A stretch of 64,000 bases of DNA from Phlegmacium glaucopus (taxonomy: Eukaryota > Basidiomycota > Agaricomycetes > Agaricales > Cortinariaceae). A program made the translations under genes and the position numbers. The notes beneath the pieces are model-generated. The model searched no databases, was not told the DNA's origin, and saw nothing but the letters and a program-made list of their open reading frames with translations. Shown in pieces: positions 35,597-47,399 of the stretch. The DNA is taken from assembly GCA_015039465.1 (NCBI GenBank), contig MU130497.1, positions 792,129 through 856,128 of the forward strand, in the 5' to 3' direction. Numbering within the stretch: position 1 is the stretch's first letter; every line of letters starts with the position of its first letter.

Positions 35597-36096
35597 CTTT
35601 ACACTCCCCCACATTGTCCAGCTGGACTTCTGCTGGACTTCCACCGGACTTCTGCTGGACTCCAGCAGAGTCTGGTCAGAGTCCGGTCAGAGTCTGGTGA
35701 GAGTCTGGTGGAAGTCTGGTGGAAGTACAAAACATGCCTGTATCCCCTCCTAACCTAAGAACACGCTACCACGTGGACAGAAAATATCCCCATCCCTAAA
35801 TATTAATCCTAAGCCCTAAGCCTAAGCCCTAAATCTAAATATAACCCTAAGCCTAACCTCTAAATCTAAATCTAACCCTAAATTCCATCAAAAGTCTGGT
35901 GGATGTCCGGTGGAAGTCTGCCAGACTGTGACCAGACATACAGTCCAGGCATTTTTCTACTTTCACCGGACTCTCACTGGACTCTCACCAGACTCTCACC
36001 AGACTATGACCGGACTTTTACCGCAATTTTACTGGAGTCCGCCAGACTGCCAAAAGTCCGGCGGACTCCGGCCGGACAACATGGGGGACTGTAAAG
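35597..36096. mobile_element. DNA element with CTTTAC-CTCCCCCAC ends (copy 1)
   Basis: Left end CTTTACACTCCCCCACATTG, right end the inverse with CATGGGGGACTGTAAAG. Subterminal arrays of CCGGACT/AGTCTGG-type units lie on both sides in opposite orientation. The core near 35805-35885 has imperfect CCCTAA repeats. No clear TSD. Confidence 0.75.
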
Positions 36097-37154
36097 TACA
36101 CCAGGTTACCCATGGGTTAATGATGGGTTTTTACATATTATATGATAGCCCCAAACTTTATGAACATTTTTCAATTTTTTTCATGTAAATTGGTGAAGAA
36201 CTCACTAAGCTACAGCTGTGCAGAGTTTCAGAGGCCTATGGTCAATTGTGATGTCACAGCACACCAATTAGTGACCACGGGTATGCCAAATTTGGAAATT
36301 GGCCATTTTGGGCAACCTATGTCAGCAAAAATGATGCAATTCTTTGAATTCAAGGCCAAAACTTGGTAGGGGTATAACTCATCCATTTCTCAATGGATTT
36401 GGATAAAAAAAAAAGTTCTGAGATCACAGAATTTGTAGCTACAGGCCCAGATAGTCAAAACCCGCGACATTTCATGGGTTACCCATGACATTCACTAATC
36501 AAACTGACTCAAATTTCTACAGAACAAACACCAACAAATAACAAATGGATGAATGACAAACAAACACCAACAAACAATGATGAATGAACAATGAATGTAC
36601 ATGAATTCACAACCAGTTGATGATGAATGAATGATGAATGAACACAAACAAACAACAAACAGATGAATGACAAACAAGAGGGTCTTTCCTGTCTATTTCA
36701 AACAATGCTGGTAGGCTAGTAATAGCTTAATATAATATAATAAAGTACTGGTGCCATCATATTGAAATAATATAATTAAAAGTTTTTTTTATTGGTTCAA
36801 CAGTTCAAACCAATCCTAGAACTGGACAGAACCAACAGAACCAGTTCTATCAATTCTGGTTCTGGTTCCAGTTTCATTCACCGAGGGACCCTTCAGTCAG
36901 TTCTTAGTTCTTCAAAAATGGTTGAAGAACTGAACTGAACTGAACTTTGGTATTACTAATTTGAAGGGCTTCATGACTCATTGATAAATAAACTAGGTGA
37001 CAACAAAGGGTGATCATTGATGCTGTTTTGTATCATAAGGAAGAACATTATGAAAAGTGAAGAAGAGTGATGGATGTTGATAATGTTGATAAGCAAATGA
37101 GGATTTGGTGGGGAGGAAAGGGGAAGGTGATAGCTAAGGGGCAAAAGGCAGTAA

Positions 37155-37573
37155 TTTATCCTCCCCCACACATTCTGCTTGGATCCAAGCAGATCCAAGC
37201 AGATTCTGAGCAGGTCCAAGTAGATTCTGAGTGGAATGGTTGGAGTCCAAGCAGAGTCCAAGCAGATTCCAAGTGGATCCAAGCAAATAAGACACAAATT
37301 TATTGGGAAAATACTGCTGTTAAGGTTTTGTTAAGGTTTTGTTAAGGTTGTGTTAAGGTTAGGGAGGTATATAGTTTGTTAAGGATTTATTAAGGATTTG
37401 TTAAGGATTTGTTAGGGCTTTGTTAAGGTTGGGGAGGTATATAGGTTCCATTCCTAGCAGTCTGAGGAGATCTAAGCAGATCTGAGTGGGTCCAAGCAAA
37501 TTCTGCTTGGAATACACTCAAAAAGTGCTCAGATCCACTCAGATCCACTTGGAATGTGTGGGAGAGAGTAAAG
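37155..37573. mobile_element. DNA element with CCTCCCCCACA ends (copy 2)
   Basis: Left CCTCCCCCACACATTC, right GAATGTGTGGGAGAGAGTAAAG. The subterminal units here are GATCCAAGCA/TGCTTGGATC. The core (37318-37440) is a GTTAAGGTTTT/GGTTAGGG minisatellite. The left boundary is approximate. Confidence 0.7.
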
Positions 37574-37838
37574 TCCTTGGAAAAAGGGCAGCATCCTATT
37601 GTAGATGTGACTTGGACATAATGAATTTCAAACTGGGAACTTGACAAAGTTATGGATGAGCTGACTTAGAGTTAGAATTAGCCACTCATGGTCAGCTTCA
37701 AGTCAATAGGAGTGCCAAGTCATGTGTCAGCTTGGCTCAACTATAAATTGCTTAACTCATGCAGCTTAGCAACTTGAAGCCAAACTGCAGCAACACTGAT
37801 TGTGATGAGTGGGCAATAAATGGAAACTATCCTAAACT

Positions 37839-38980
37839 TAGTGTTTGAAAGTCCAGTTATGAGACCAAAAAAGATCTAAAGACCTTAACCAGACTGGACT
37901 GGACCAGAAAAAGACTGATCTTGATTAACCAGTCTTTGTGGCTAAGACCAGTCTAAGCCAGCAGTTTTGTAACCCTAATTTTTTCCTTCAAAATAAATCC
38001 AAGAATGTGTATATTGACTGATATTTGAGAAATTTATTGTAATATTTGTGGGATTTGAGTAAAAATGGTATTGTCAGGGGATACCCAGTTTTTCATCAGA
38101 CTGGTCAAACACAACCATCCCAAAACCTGAACCAAAACCCAAATCAAAGCCCAAATTTGGAGTTGTATATTCTGCCCCACAGATGAGTTTAAGTTCCTTT
38201 CTATTTTCACTCATTTTCCTTTGTTTTTCAAATTCCTGTCAATCAGCTGAATTGGCCCCAAATAAGCACCTGAATCAGCACCTTAATCAGCACCCAAACC
38301 TGAACCTACTCACCTTTCATCCATTTCAATATTGTATTACCTTTCATTTCATTATCCTTCACAATTCTGTTTTTACTCCTTTTCTTTCAATTCTTCAAAT
38401 TCTCATTGACTGGCCAAATCAGCCCCAAATCAACACCTGAATCAACACCCAAATCCAAACATATTCACCTTCATTCATTTTTAATATCATACCACTTTTT
38501 ATTTGATCATTTTCCATAACTCTGTTATCTCTGTGTTAGTATTCAAATATGCCTTCACCTTAGCAGGGATCTTATCCTTTCCTCTTTGGATCCTCTGATA
38601 AGTGAGCTGTCTGTGATTAGTAATCTGTAATATAATTAACTTTGGATCTCCTGCTAGTCTGACTAAGTCAGTACTGCAGTTGCCCTAACAGGTATATGCT
38701 TGTAATTATATTTTAATTTACTCAGTTCTTAATCAATTAACATTCTTGGGCTCATTTTAAATGTTAAATTATTGACTACAATTGGTACTGGCACAAAAAT
38801 GTTTGGTCTTCATCAGGTTCAACCAGTTTTTGAACTTTTTGGTCCAAACCAGTTATAGACTGCAAAAGACCAATGTAGACTGGATTTACTTGGTTCAGTC
38901 CAGTTTTTTGAGGTTCTGTGAAAGGGGTAGATCAGTCTTTGTCTCATTTAAAGGCCCTGAGGAGTAAAAGACTGGACTTT
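37839..38980. mobile_element. Truncated hAT-like element (TAGTGTTTGAAAGTCC family)
   Basis: The left end TAGTGTTTGAAAGTCCAG is like that of the element at 53338. The right part ends AAGACTGGACTTTCAG without the expected AAACACTA, so it is truncated or mutated. The LTR at 38072-38690 lies inside it. Confidence 0.55.
38072..38690 (-). repeat. Solo LTR with internal duplication
   Basis: TGTCAGGGGATACCC...GTTGCCCTAACA with perfect TSD GGTAT. About 200 bp longer than relatives because an internal block (CCCAAATMAGCACCTGAATCA... then TTTCATT) is present twice (near 38255 and 38420). Confidence 0.85.
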
Positions 38981-39169
38981 CAGTTGCCCTCTTCACATGG
39001 GAACACAATGACTTTAACAGAGTTCTTTTTTGATTTGTGTTCAGTGGGTGATTAATTTAGGAAAGTTTTACATTTAAAATTATTTTACATAACGATTGGA
39101 CAACATTAAATTTCTAACCTTTGATGATGAAGAGCTGCCCAAGTGCACATCAGACCTTATCACCACTTC

Positions 39170-40051
39170 TAGTGTTTAAATTTTAAAAGTCTGGTCTGGT
39201 CTGGTTATTAGTGCCCAGGGGCTCTAACCGAGACTGAGACCGGTTAGCCTTCATCCCAGAACCAAAAATAACCTAACTGGACTACAACTAACCAGTTATA
39301 GTCAGTTATTTGCAGTTACTAACTGGTTAGGACCAAAAAATTGAAATTTGGCAAAAAGCAGGCAAATCTGTCCATATATGTCTCAGTAAATATTATTCCT
39401 GCTTATTTTAGCTTTCAAAGGAACCCAGGAACACTTAATTCAGTTAGTGATCACCACAGGTAACCTTGCCTGTACCTGCACCCCTGTGTACCCCTACCCA
39501 TAACCTGCAGGTTTTTCTGCAAAAAATGCGACCTTGAGCATCCAAAACCAACAGGAAATGGTTAAGATGTGCTAAAAAGAATGTTTTAGCAATATCTCAT
39601 CAACTTCTGGTTTGTTTTGGATGCTCCTGGGCTCCTTTTAAATGTTGTGGGTACAAGAATCCATACCCATACCCATACCCATGCTTACCCACCTTGAAAA
39701 CCCACATAGGTTGGCATACCCTCGGTGAACACTAAATTCGGTGAAGAATTGACATATTTATGAAAATAATCTTAAAAATCTAGTATTTTGACTAATATTT
39801 AGAGATTTGACAATAGCTCAATCAAATTTTGAGCATTTTTGACATTCTTAGGCACATTTTTAAGGGGTAAAATAGGGGTGGTTATAACCCATTATAACTG
39901 GTTAGTTAATGGATGGTTAGTTAACTGCAAAATAACTGGTTATTTTATTTTCAAAATTGACTAACCCTAACTGCAGTCAGGTTAGCTCTGCAGTTAGGTC
40001 TGGTTAGGTCTTGGTTATTTTCCAGTTAACTAACCTAACCTTCAAACACTA
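39170..40051. mobile_element. hAT-type non-autonomous element
   Basis: Perfect TSD ACCACTTC (39162-39169, 40052-40059). The ends are TAGTGTTTAAA and (right) TTCAAACACTA. Subterminal CTAACC/GGTTAG motifs are repeated many times. It hosts the element at 39445-39734. Confidence 0.85.
39445..39734. mobile_element. hAT-type MITE nested in the previous element
   Basis: Ends TAGTGATCACC and GGTGAACACTA. TSD AATTCAGT/AATTCGGT (7 of 8). The interior has a (CATACC)n run near 39664-39680. Confidence 0.75.
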
Positions 40052-41344
40052 ACCACTTCAGACTATCTCTTTCCAGGAAAAGTTTGATTCTGTGCTGAAT
40101 TATAAGTGGATAATATACAAAATGTATACACAAATGAAACTGTTCAGGCTTCTAATGCAAAAAAGCAAATTCTACAAAAGCAAATTCTACAAAAGTGAAA
40201 AGCCAGGCAAATAGTTAAAAGTTTGGGATAGAATACTTAGAGGAGCAATATGCCCAAGATGTGAGTGCTTTTAGTTGGGAACCCAGAACCCTTGTGATGT
40301 AACCACATGGCACATCATCTTTATTCCTGCTACCTTTTAACACTGCTGGCACTAGGTGGTGTTTCCCTTAGAAAAACTTATTTTTAGATATGTTTTGTCA
40401 TTTCCAAATAATTTTTCTCATGAAAACACAAAATGTATTTCTAAAAGAAAAATCCTAAAAGCATATTTTCTTACTTCTTTTCCCCTATTTTATATGTTAT
40501 TCTTCCTATATATCTTCTTTTTTTTTAGAAAAATCCAATATATTATTGTATGCATTGTACAACTTTTAGCCTGATTTTTAAATATTACTGTGTCTTGGCA
40601 TTTATATACTTAGCAAAGTGTAGTATGCACCCTCTACAAACTTCATTCCTTTTTATTTCAATCTCTGTTTCGTAACCACTGCTTACACCTATGCCTTTCA
40701 TTTCATTCTAATATGCATTATACTCATTTTCTTCAGGTTTCATCTATGTCCTTTTGACTCATTCTTTCATGACCCACCTTTTACACAACTCTTACCTTTG
40801 CATGCTTATGACTAATTTTCAAGCTGAAATATGAGCTAGTCAATATATCATGAGAGTGGTAAATGACAATGAAAAATGTACAAAAAAAGAAATAACTATT
40901 TCTAGTTTACTTTTGCTGTCATTTTCAAAACTGATCTGCTTTAATTTATCCAGTCAGCTATCCTAATGGCTCTGGCCTAAGCTTTTGAAAAAACTTGTCA
41001 AGGAGTTCATAGAGAGTCAAAATGCATACAAGTCTCACCATGATCACACCAAACTTGGTTCTTCTGGCATGTATCACAATGAGGCATATAGTCTTCTGAT
41101 CATCACAAGTGGGAAGGCTTGCAGTGCCTTTCTTAATGTTGATCTAGATGCTGTTTATGTGATTAATAAGTTCATTGGCATTGGTGAAGACATGTTCTGT
41201 TTCTCTCTCCACTGTGAGACTAGTAGGGTGGTAAATGACAACAAAAATGTACAAAAAAGGAAATACCTACCTTAAGGTTATTTTTTGAAGAAGTAGAAAT
41301 AAGCCATGTTTTTCATAGGAATCAGTTACAACACTTATTGCAGA
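40052..41344. other. AT-rich repeat remnants, no assignable gene
   Basis: A 96-codon ORF at 40985-41275 has no recognisable domain. The segment around 41290-41340 recurs at 41722-41760 (AAGTAGAAATAAG then CCATGTTTTCATAGGAATCA), so this is part of an old repeat. Confidence 0.5.
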
Positions 41345-41626
41345 TAGTGTTGCTGATGGCTCGAGCTGCTTTTTTTCTATCTTGCTAAATAAAATTTGTA
41401 AAATCACCAAAATATTTGAGTGGCTAGATCACCTCAGGAGCTGGGGGGTCAATTCAAGCCACTTCAGAGCTGATCAAATAGTGTGGGAAATTCGGCTCCT
41501 ATCGCTTAATGTTGGCAGAAGACCCCCCAGCTCCTGAGGTGATCTAGCCACTCAAATATTTTGGTGATTTTACAAATTTTATTTAGCAAGATAGAAAAAA
41601 AGCAGCTCGAGCCATCAGCAACACTA
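41345..41626. mobile_element. 282-bp hAT MITE with 106-bp inverted repeats
   Basis: Arms 41345-41450 and 41521-41626 are essentially perfect inverted repeats starting TAGTGTTGCTGATGGCTC. Perfect 8-bp TSD ATTGCAGA (41337-41344, 41627-41634). The loop is 70 bp. Confidence 0.93.
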
Positions 41627-41912
41627 ATTGCAGATACTTACAACAAAAAACATAAGACTGAAACTGTTATATCCAGAAAATATCTCACTACTTTTAAGGT
41701 AGGAATTATTCAGGTAAATTAAGTAGAAATAAGCCATGTTTTCATAGGAATCAATTACAACAATTACTATAGATATTTACAACAAAAACCATAACACTGA
41801 AACCATTATATTAAGAAAATATTCTACTACAACCACAAAAGATAAGTGCCATGCTATAAGACACAATGTTGCTTCCCACTACAAAATTTAGTTGGATTGT
41901 GTCAATCTCACT

Positions 41913-43430
41913 AGAGACATGAGCACATGTTTATGTGTGAAGTATTCACAATATTTCTATTGAATGTGCCTGGCTTCATTTGCACTTGGAGTTTGGCAAT
42001 AGCACAGTAATTGTTTTTAAGAAAGTTGAGGAAGATGGAATATATATATTTCATATACAACTACAAAATATAAGCATCATGCTATCACAATGCTTCCCAT
42101 CATGAAGTTTAGTTGGATTGTGTCAATCTTGCCCTTCATGGTTGTTCCTTGCTTTAAGGTAGGAATTACTGAGGTAAATTGCTATGAGACTAGTACTGTG
42201 GTAAATTATGACAAAAAGGTAGGAATAAGGAAATAACACCAAAACAGTGGTGATTCTAAGAAGTAGAAAATTATATCTAAAATTATATAGATACAAATTA
42301 ATATTAATAACTTATTAATAACCCAGTAAAAATTAAAAAAAGTATCTTGGTGAGGTTGTGGTAGCATATACCATATTATTTCTATGCCTAGAAACAGAGT
42401 GGATGCTTGTTATCTATAGAAACTAGCAGCTATGATATTATTTTTTGTTATCTCTTTAGTTGTATTTTACTCTACTAAATCCCTACTTTAACCACTGTAA
42501 TTTTTTTCTTTTTCATGTCATTACTTTGTTTCTGTTGTAAATATGTACAGTTGTAAGTTTTTCTTGAGAATTACATCACTTTCCATTGTAAATATCTACA
42601 GTAATCATAGGAATTGATTCCTATAATTAATGTTGTAATTCTCTACTTAGAATCACCATTTGTTAGGGCAACTGCAACACTGACTTAGTCAAGCTAGCAG
42701 GGGATCCAAAGTTAATAATATTTCAAAGGGATATCTACAAGTGACTCACCTAGCAGGGGATCCAAAGAGGAAAGGATGGGGATCCCTGCTAGGCTGTGGG
42801 GTATTTAAGTACTAATATGGACATAATGGAGATATAAAATAAATGAAGGAATGATATGATAATAATTAATTAATTAATTAAGAAGTGGTGTGATGTGAAA
42901 AATGAAAATAAAAGACAGAGCGAACCGGAGGATTGGAGTTGGATTGGAGTTACAGAGTATCAGAGTAAATGAATGACGGAAGCAGAGTTGGATGGAAGGT
43001 CGGAGGTCGTTGGAAAGGCGGGGTGTATGATTCTAAGGTTGAGGTTTGGGTTGAAATCAGGTGTCCCCTAACACCATTGTTTTGGTGTTATTTCCTTATT
43101 CCTACCTTTTTGTCATAAATTACCATAGTACTAGTCTCATAGCAATTTATCTCAGTAATTCCTACCTTAAAGCAAGGAACAACCATGAAGGGTGAGATTG
43201 ACACAATCCAACTAAACTTCATGATGGGAAGCAACATTGTGATAGCATGATGCTTATCTTTTGTAGTTGTAGTTCAGGAATATGAGATATATATATTCTA
43301 TCTTCCTCAACTTTCTTAAAAATAATGGCTGTGCTATTGCCAAACTCCAAGTGCAAATGAAGCCAGGCACATTCAATAGAAATATTGTGAATACTTCACA
43401 CATAAACATGTGCTCATGTCTCTACCTGAT
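41913..43430. repeat. Large foldback: inverted arms of about 350 bp, one arm split by an LTR
   Basis: About 41913-42264 is the reverse complement of 42645-42660 joined to 43074-43430 (for example GGTAGGAATAAGGAAATAAC left, GTTATTTCCTTATTCCTACC right). The spacer is about 380 bp. No TSD or transposase was identified. Confidence 0.8.
42661..43073 (+). repeat. Solo LTR inserted in the foldback arm
   Basis: TGTTAGGGCAACTGC...GTGTCCCCTAACA with perfect TSD CCATT (42656-42660, 43074-43078). Confidence 0.92.
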
Positions 43431-44495
43431 TAATTCTGAGGTGGAAGGCATCACTTTAAAGAGGCAGAAATAAGAAAATGATAAAACATGTAGTGTCCTT
43501 GCAACTTACTGTAATGCTTTTGAAATAGCATGAAGCTGGGTTGTTTCTGACCCCACACTCTAAGCAGTATTCCTTTAAGAAATTAGGATAACTAGCTGAT
43601 AAGATTTGAACACAATGTTATTCCCAAACCTAAAAATAACTAGACTGGACCAATACAGACTGGTCTCAATTGGTTAGCTTCAGTTTCTGTTGGTTATATA
43701 ACTGGTCCTAACCAGTTTTTGATACTTAAATCTCAATATACAGCTTTCAAACACCATTAAATTTCATACATAAGTAATACCACTGTGTTTAAAAACATAC
43801 CACCAACATTTTCCACAGGCTTAAGATACAGGTAGGCAATTATATGCCTAGACAGTTTCTGGGCACCACCCAGACACCCAACCATCCTCCTGACTGCATC
43901 ATCAACAATAGCTCACATAGGAAAACCAATCCCATTGAGCTTATCATGCCCATCTACTGACCACTGTTTATTTATTTCAAGTGGGACCTTTGACTTGATA
44001 CATTTAGTGGTAGGATCCCATTTGATAAATCCAGCAGCATCATGTGTATGCATAGTGTTGGGTAATGTAGTCATGTGGAAGGTGTTGGCCTGAGGTCCCT
44101 GGCTACTGGATCTGAGTCAAGCACTTCCCAGGCCTGTCATATTATGACCCTGGTTTGTGATTCTGCATTGTGGAGATTGAAAGCAGATGCCCATGTGCAA
44201 GAAGCCTGGGATTGATTATGTAGTGTAAAATGGCTGCTGGGAATGGACATGTTACAGCATGACAGCACTGGATCACAAATGCCTGTGGCACTACCAAATA
44301 TGATTGAAATAAATAAAAATATTGGTAATTTATATTATAATACATACATACAGTTGACCTATCCAACTTTTTTTAACTGTTGCAGGTTGTTTGGAAGTGA
44401 GTCAAATAGCTGGTGTTGTAAAATTGTGTATCACAAATTAGTTGGATTTTTTTGGTTTTGATGCTAAACTTACTGGATAGGAAGGAGTATTGTAA
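43431..44495. other. AT-rich, repeat fragments only
   Basis: A fragment near 43625-43720 (GACTGGACC..., AACTGGTCCTAACCAG) resembles hAT subterminal sequences. No gene. Confidence 0.45.
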
Positions 44496-44500
44496 GTAAA

Positions 44501-44609
44501 TGTTAGGGAATGACCAGCCACATAACCAGTTTGCCAAAAGGGCACAATGTCAAGCTTGGCTTGACACCTGGCTGGTGGTATATAAGCAGTTCAATGATGT
44601 CCCCTGACA
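44501..44609 (+). repeat. 109-bp solo LTR, unusually short
   Basis: TGTTAGGGAATGACCAGCC...GTCCCCTGACA with perfect TSD GTAAA. The termini match the larger LTR at 51155-51924. Confidence 0.8.
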
Positions 44610-47340
44610 GTAAAGGTTTTACATAGGTCAGCAGAGAAAAAGACATTAGAAATTTAATGCACATACTTTCTGTTCAGAAATTTAATTGATCAGTAGAAAA
44701 TGTCTATTCTCACAGGATGTCAAGTGTGTTATCAAGGCTGCACAATATAGGAGTATGAGTATTGGAAGTTTCACAAGAACAAGGCTGTACCTTTCAAATA
44801 TTAATGCAGGACTGTGCTTAAGTTTATTTAAACTCCAGCAGAATAGTGCTCCAAGTGGTGAACTTGAAGCATGAAAAGTTACTTTAGCCTTGTTCTTTCA
44901 CTTTTTGACATGACCATACAGGAATGAAGTTGCATCTATTTTCTGTTGGACAATGTATACTGCTTTTTTTTCTTTGATTTCTCTCATATCTCATCATTCT
45001 GCTTAATTTTTTATTGCTTTACTTTCTCTCCCTTGTATTTTCTGACTCACTGTTCTCATCTCTCCATATTTCTTCCCTTGACAATACATATTTTTCATAG
45101 TTTTTTTTTGGTTTACATAGCCTCATTCTTAAAGTGTAAATACAGCCCATTTATACCTAGGTAAGAACATCCTATCTTTATCCCACACTTTCACTTCTAA
45201 CCTGAATTCACTGGAATTCTCTCTCCTAAGTTCATATTTTCTGCTTGTATCTGTTACTGCCTATCCCTGTCCTCTGCTATGGTCTGGAGGAAAAGGCTCT
45301 TTATTTTTCATCCTTTTCCTTTACTCTCTCTCCCTTTCAAGTGTGTTACAATTTCAAGATCAAGCCTTCCCTAAATTAATAACAGGGAGTTCTTCAACCT
45401 AAAGTCTGGTCCAACACTCTTTGGTTGTCTTTATTGTCTAGATTACCTCAGTGACTACATTGTCCAAACACCTGCACAATGCATGGGGTTCAGCAAGCCC
45501 CAGTGACTAAATTGTCTGAAGACATGCACAACACATGGTTCAATGAGACATTAGAGCAGTTTATATTATTAAACACTTATAAAAGTTTTGATTGTGCTCT
45601 GCTTTCACATGGTCAGCCACTGGCCTCTGCAGAAGATAGACCTCTCTATCATAAAGGACAGACAGAATCTCCAATACCTGTTGTCTTGGAATTTTTAGCT
45701 TACATCTGGTGATAGTCTCACTTCCATTCAAGAACCTGGCAAACAACTTCTTAGATACAGATATTATGCCTTCAAAGAGTTCTGACTTTAGACAGTTGTT
45801 GCAAGAGACTTGAGATAAATAGCAAGCTCTAAAGCATGCCAAGGTATTGTCTTATAGAGTTTGAGATAGAGAGAGATCTAGTATCAATATTCTCAAGAAC
45901 TAGCTAAGGTAGTAAACTAGTGTTTATATAGAAAAGTAAAAGATAAAAGATATGAGGTAAAGGTTGTGTATCTGCATGTGGAAAATGTGTAAAAAAGAAG
46001 GAAAAGGCATGTATGAAGAAATAAAGTAAAATGAGGAAAATGTACATAAAATGCATGTAAGTGAAACCAATTAAAATAGAAATCAAATATGCACATGAAA
46101 GACAAGATAGCAGGACAAAATTCATGACAATGGATCTGTGTGAGGATTTTCACTAACCTCCTGTCTGTTCTTTGGCCATAGTCATTAATGTGCACTCCAA
46201 GTTGCTTCACAATTTTAGATGTGCCAAATGGTGTCATCACACCTTTGGCCTCCTTGAGCCTCTTGAAGAAGTATTAGCTGACTGCACTCCTGCAGCAAAA
46301 CTAATATCTGTCCCAATAAACACTAGAAAATGCTTATTTATAGCTGTCAACATCCTGGATTTGCCTAATCCAACAGTGAAACAAGCCCTGCCTGTTTTAA
46401 AAGAGCTAGTAAGTAAACCATATTGCTTCATAAATAACTAATTGGCTAATTGGTAATAGTGCTTCAGCATACCTCCAATGGGTTTTTAGCTGCCTTCCCC
46501 AGGGCCTATCCTGTCCTATCCAATGACCCCAAGAAATCCCCCCTCCACTTTTTTCAGAACAAAACCAAATGCAATGCACAAATGTGTTGGGCAGATCTTT
46601 TAAAGATATCTATAGGGTTTACATTCACCCTTTTCAACCCAAAGGGGGTTGAAAGAGAGTTTTTAGTCTGTGATCAAACTCAATACTTAAAGGTTTTTTT
46701 CTTCCTATATATCATAATTTTATACTCAGAGCTTATCCAACTTCCAGATCAAATTTCAAGCCAGCAAAGGTGATGAAATTGGCAAGGAACTCATTAGTGG
46801 TAGGGGGGATGGTGGTGAGGGGGAAGAAGATGATGAAGATAAAGGAGAAAAAGGAAAGAAAGAGCCTATGGATGGCTAGAGAACCCCTCCCAAAAGCAGC
46901 ACAAGGATTCAGGCAGCTGTCCAGGTCTGCCAAACTTTGGACCTCAACTCCCCCCAATTCCAGCCCCCTTGCTGAGCTTGGTGAAAGAAGTAGTAGCAGT
47001 CACCATAGTAAATGGAGGGTATCTTTCCCAGGTTGATGTGGATTTTCACATTGCCTGGCTCCTTATAGTACCATGGGTTATAAAGGTATTATTTCATACT
47101 TCATAAATAATTTATTCAACTAATTTTCAAAAAAAAGAACCATCCAGAGGAAAAGGAAGCCAGGGAGCTCAACCCTAAGCTGGCCACTTGACCAAATGGC
47201 TTGATGGCAATATAAATTCTAATAAATCCCATAAAATTTTATAAATATTTACACATATCAGGGACCCTATAAGCCATGGGGTTGTCTCCCAACACTAAGC
47301 AATGAGGTACATGGTGTCATGATATTTGTAAAATACTAAA
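44610..47340. other. AT-rich, unassigned; relic of an LTR near 45750-46125
   Basis: The block around 45880-46100 (TTCTCAAGAACTAGCT...) resembles the LTR at 52289-52722. Small ORFs at 46172-46773 have no recognised domain. Confidence 0.4.
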
Positions 47341-47399
47341 AGTGCTCAAGCCAGCCTCAACAACACTACATTAGGAAAAATGATTTTGGCCCTAGGTAG

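Larger units (their letters stand above)
34342..36958. mobile_element. hAT-type non-autonomous element (TAGTGATGCCAAAG family)
   Basis: Perfect TSD ATTTGAAG (34334-34341, 36959-36966). The ends TAGTGATGCCAAAGTTCAG and inverted TAGTAATACCAAAGTTCAG are followed by GAACTGA-type subterminal repeats. It contains an LTR (34737-35154) and a CCCCCAC element (35597-36096). Same family as 48627-50180. No transposase. Confidence 0.88.
32245..37798. mobile_element. Large hAT-type element carrying several nested insertions
   Basis: Ends TAGTGTTGCCACAGTT and (inverted) CAGTGTTGCTGCAGTT, with a perfect 8-bp TSD ATTGTGAT at 32237-32244 and 37799-37806. Inside sit an LTR (32321), a mariner element (32968), a 36-bp micro-element (34069), a second hAT (34342-36958, itself nested) and a CCCCCAC-type element (about 37155-37573). 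After subtracting these, only about 1 kb of its own DNA remains and no hAT transposase is visible, so it is non-autonomous. Confidence 0.85.

Noticed and set aside
35805..37440. Telomere or subtelomere
   Set aside because: The CCCTAA/TTAGGG repeats are short, degenerate, in both orientations, and confined to transposon cores.
40985..41275. 96-codon ORF as a gene
   Set aside because: No domain and no splice context; it overlaps sequence repeated at 41700, so it is more likely repeat DNA.
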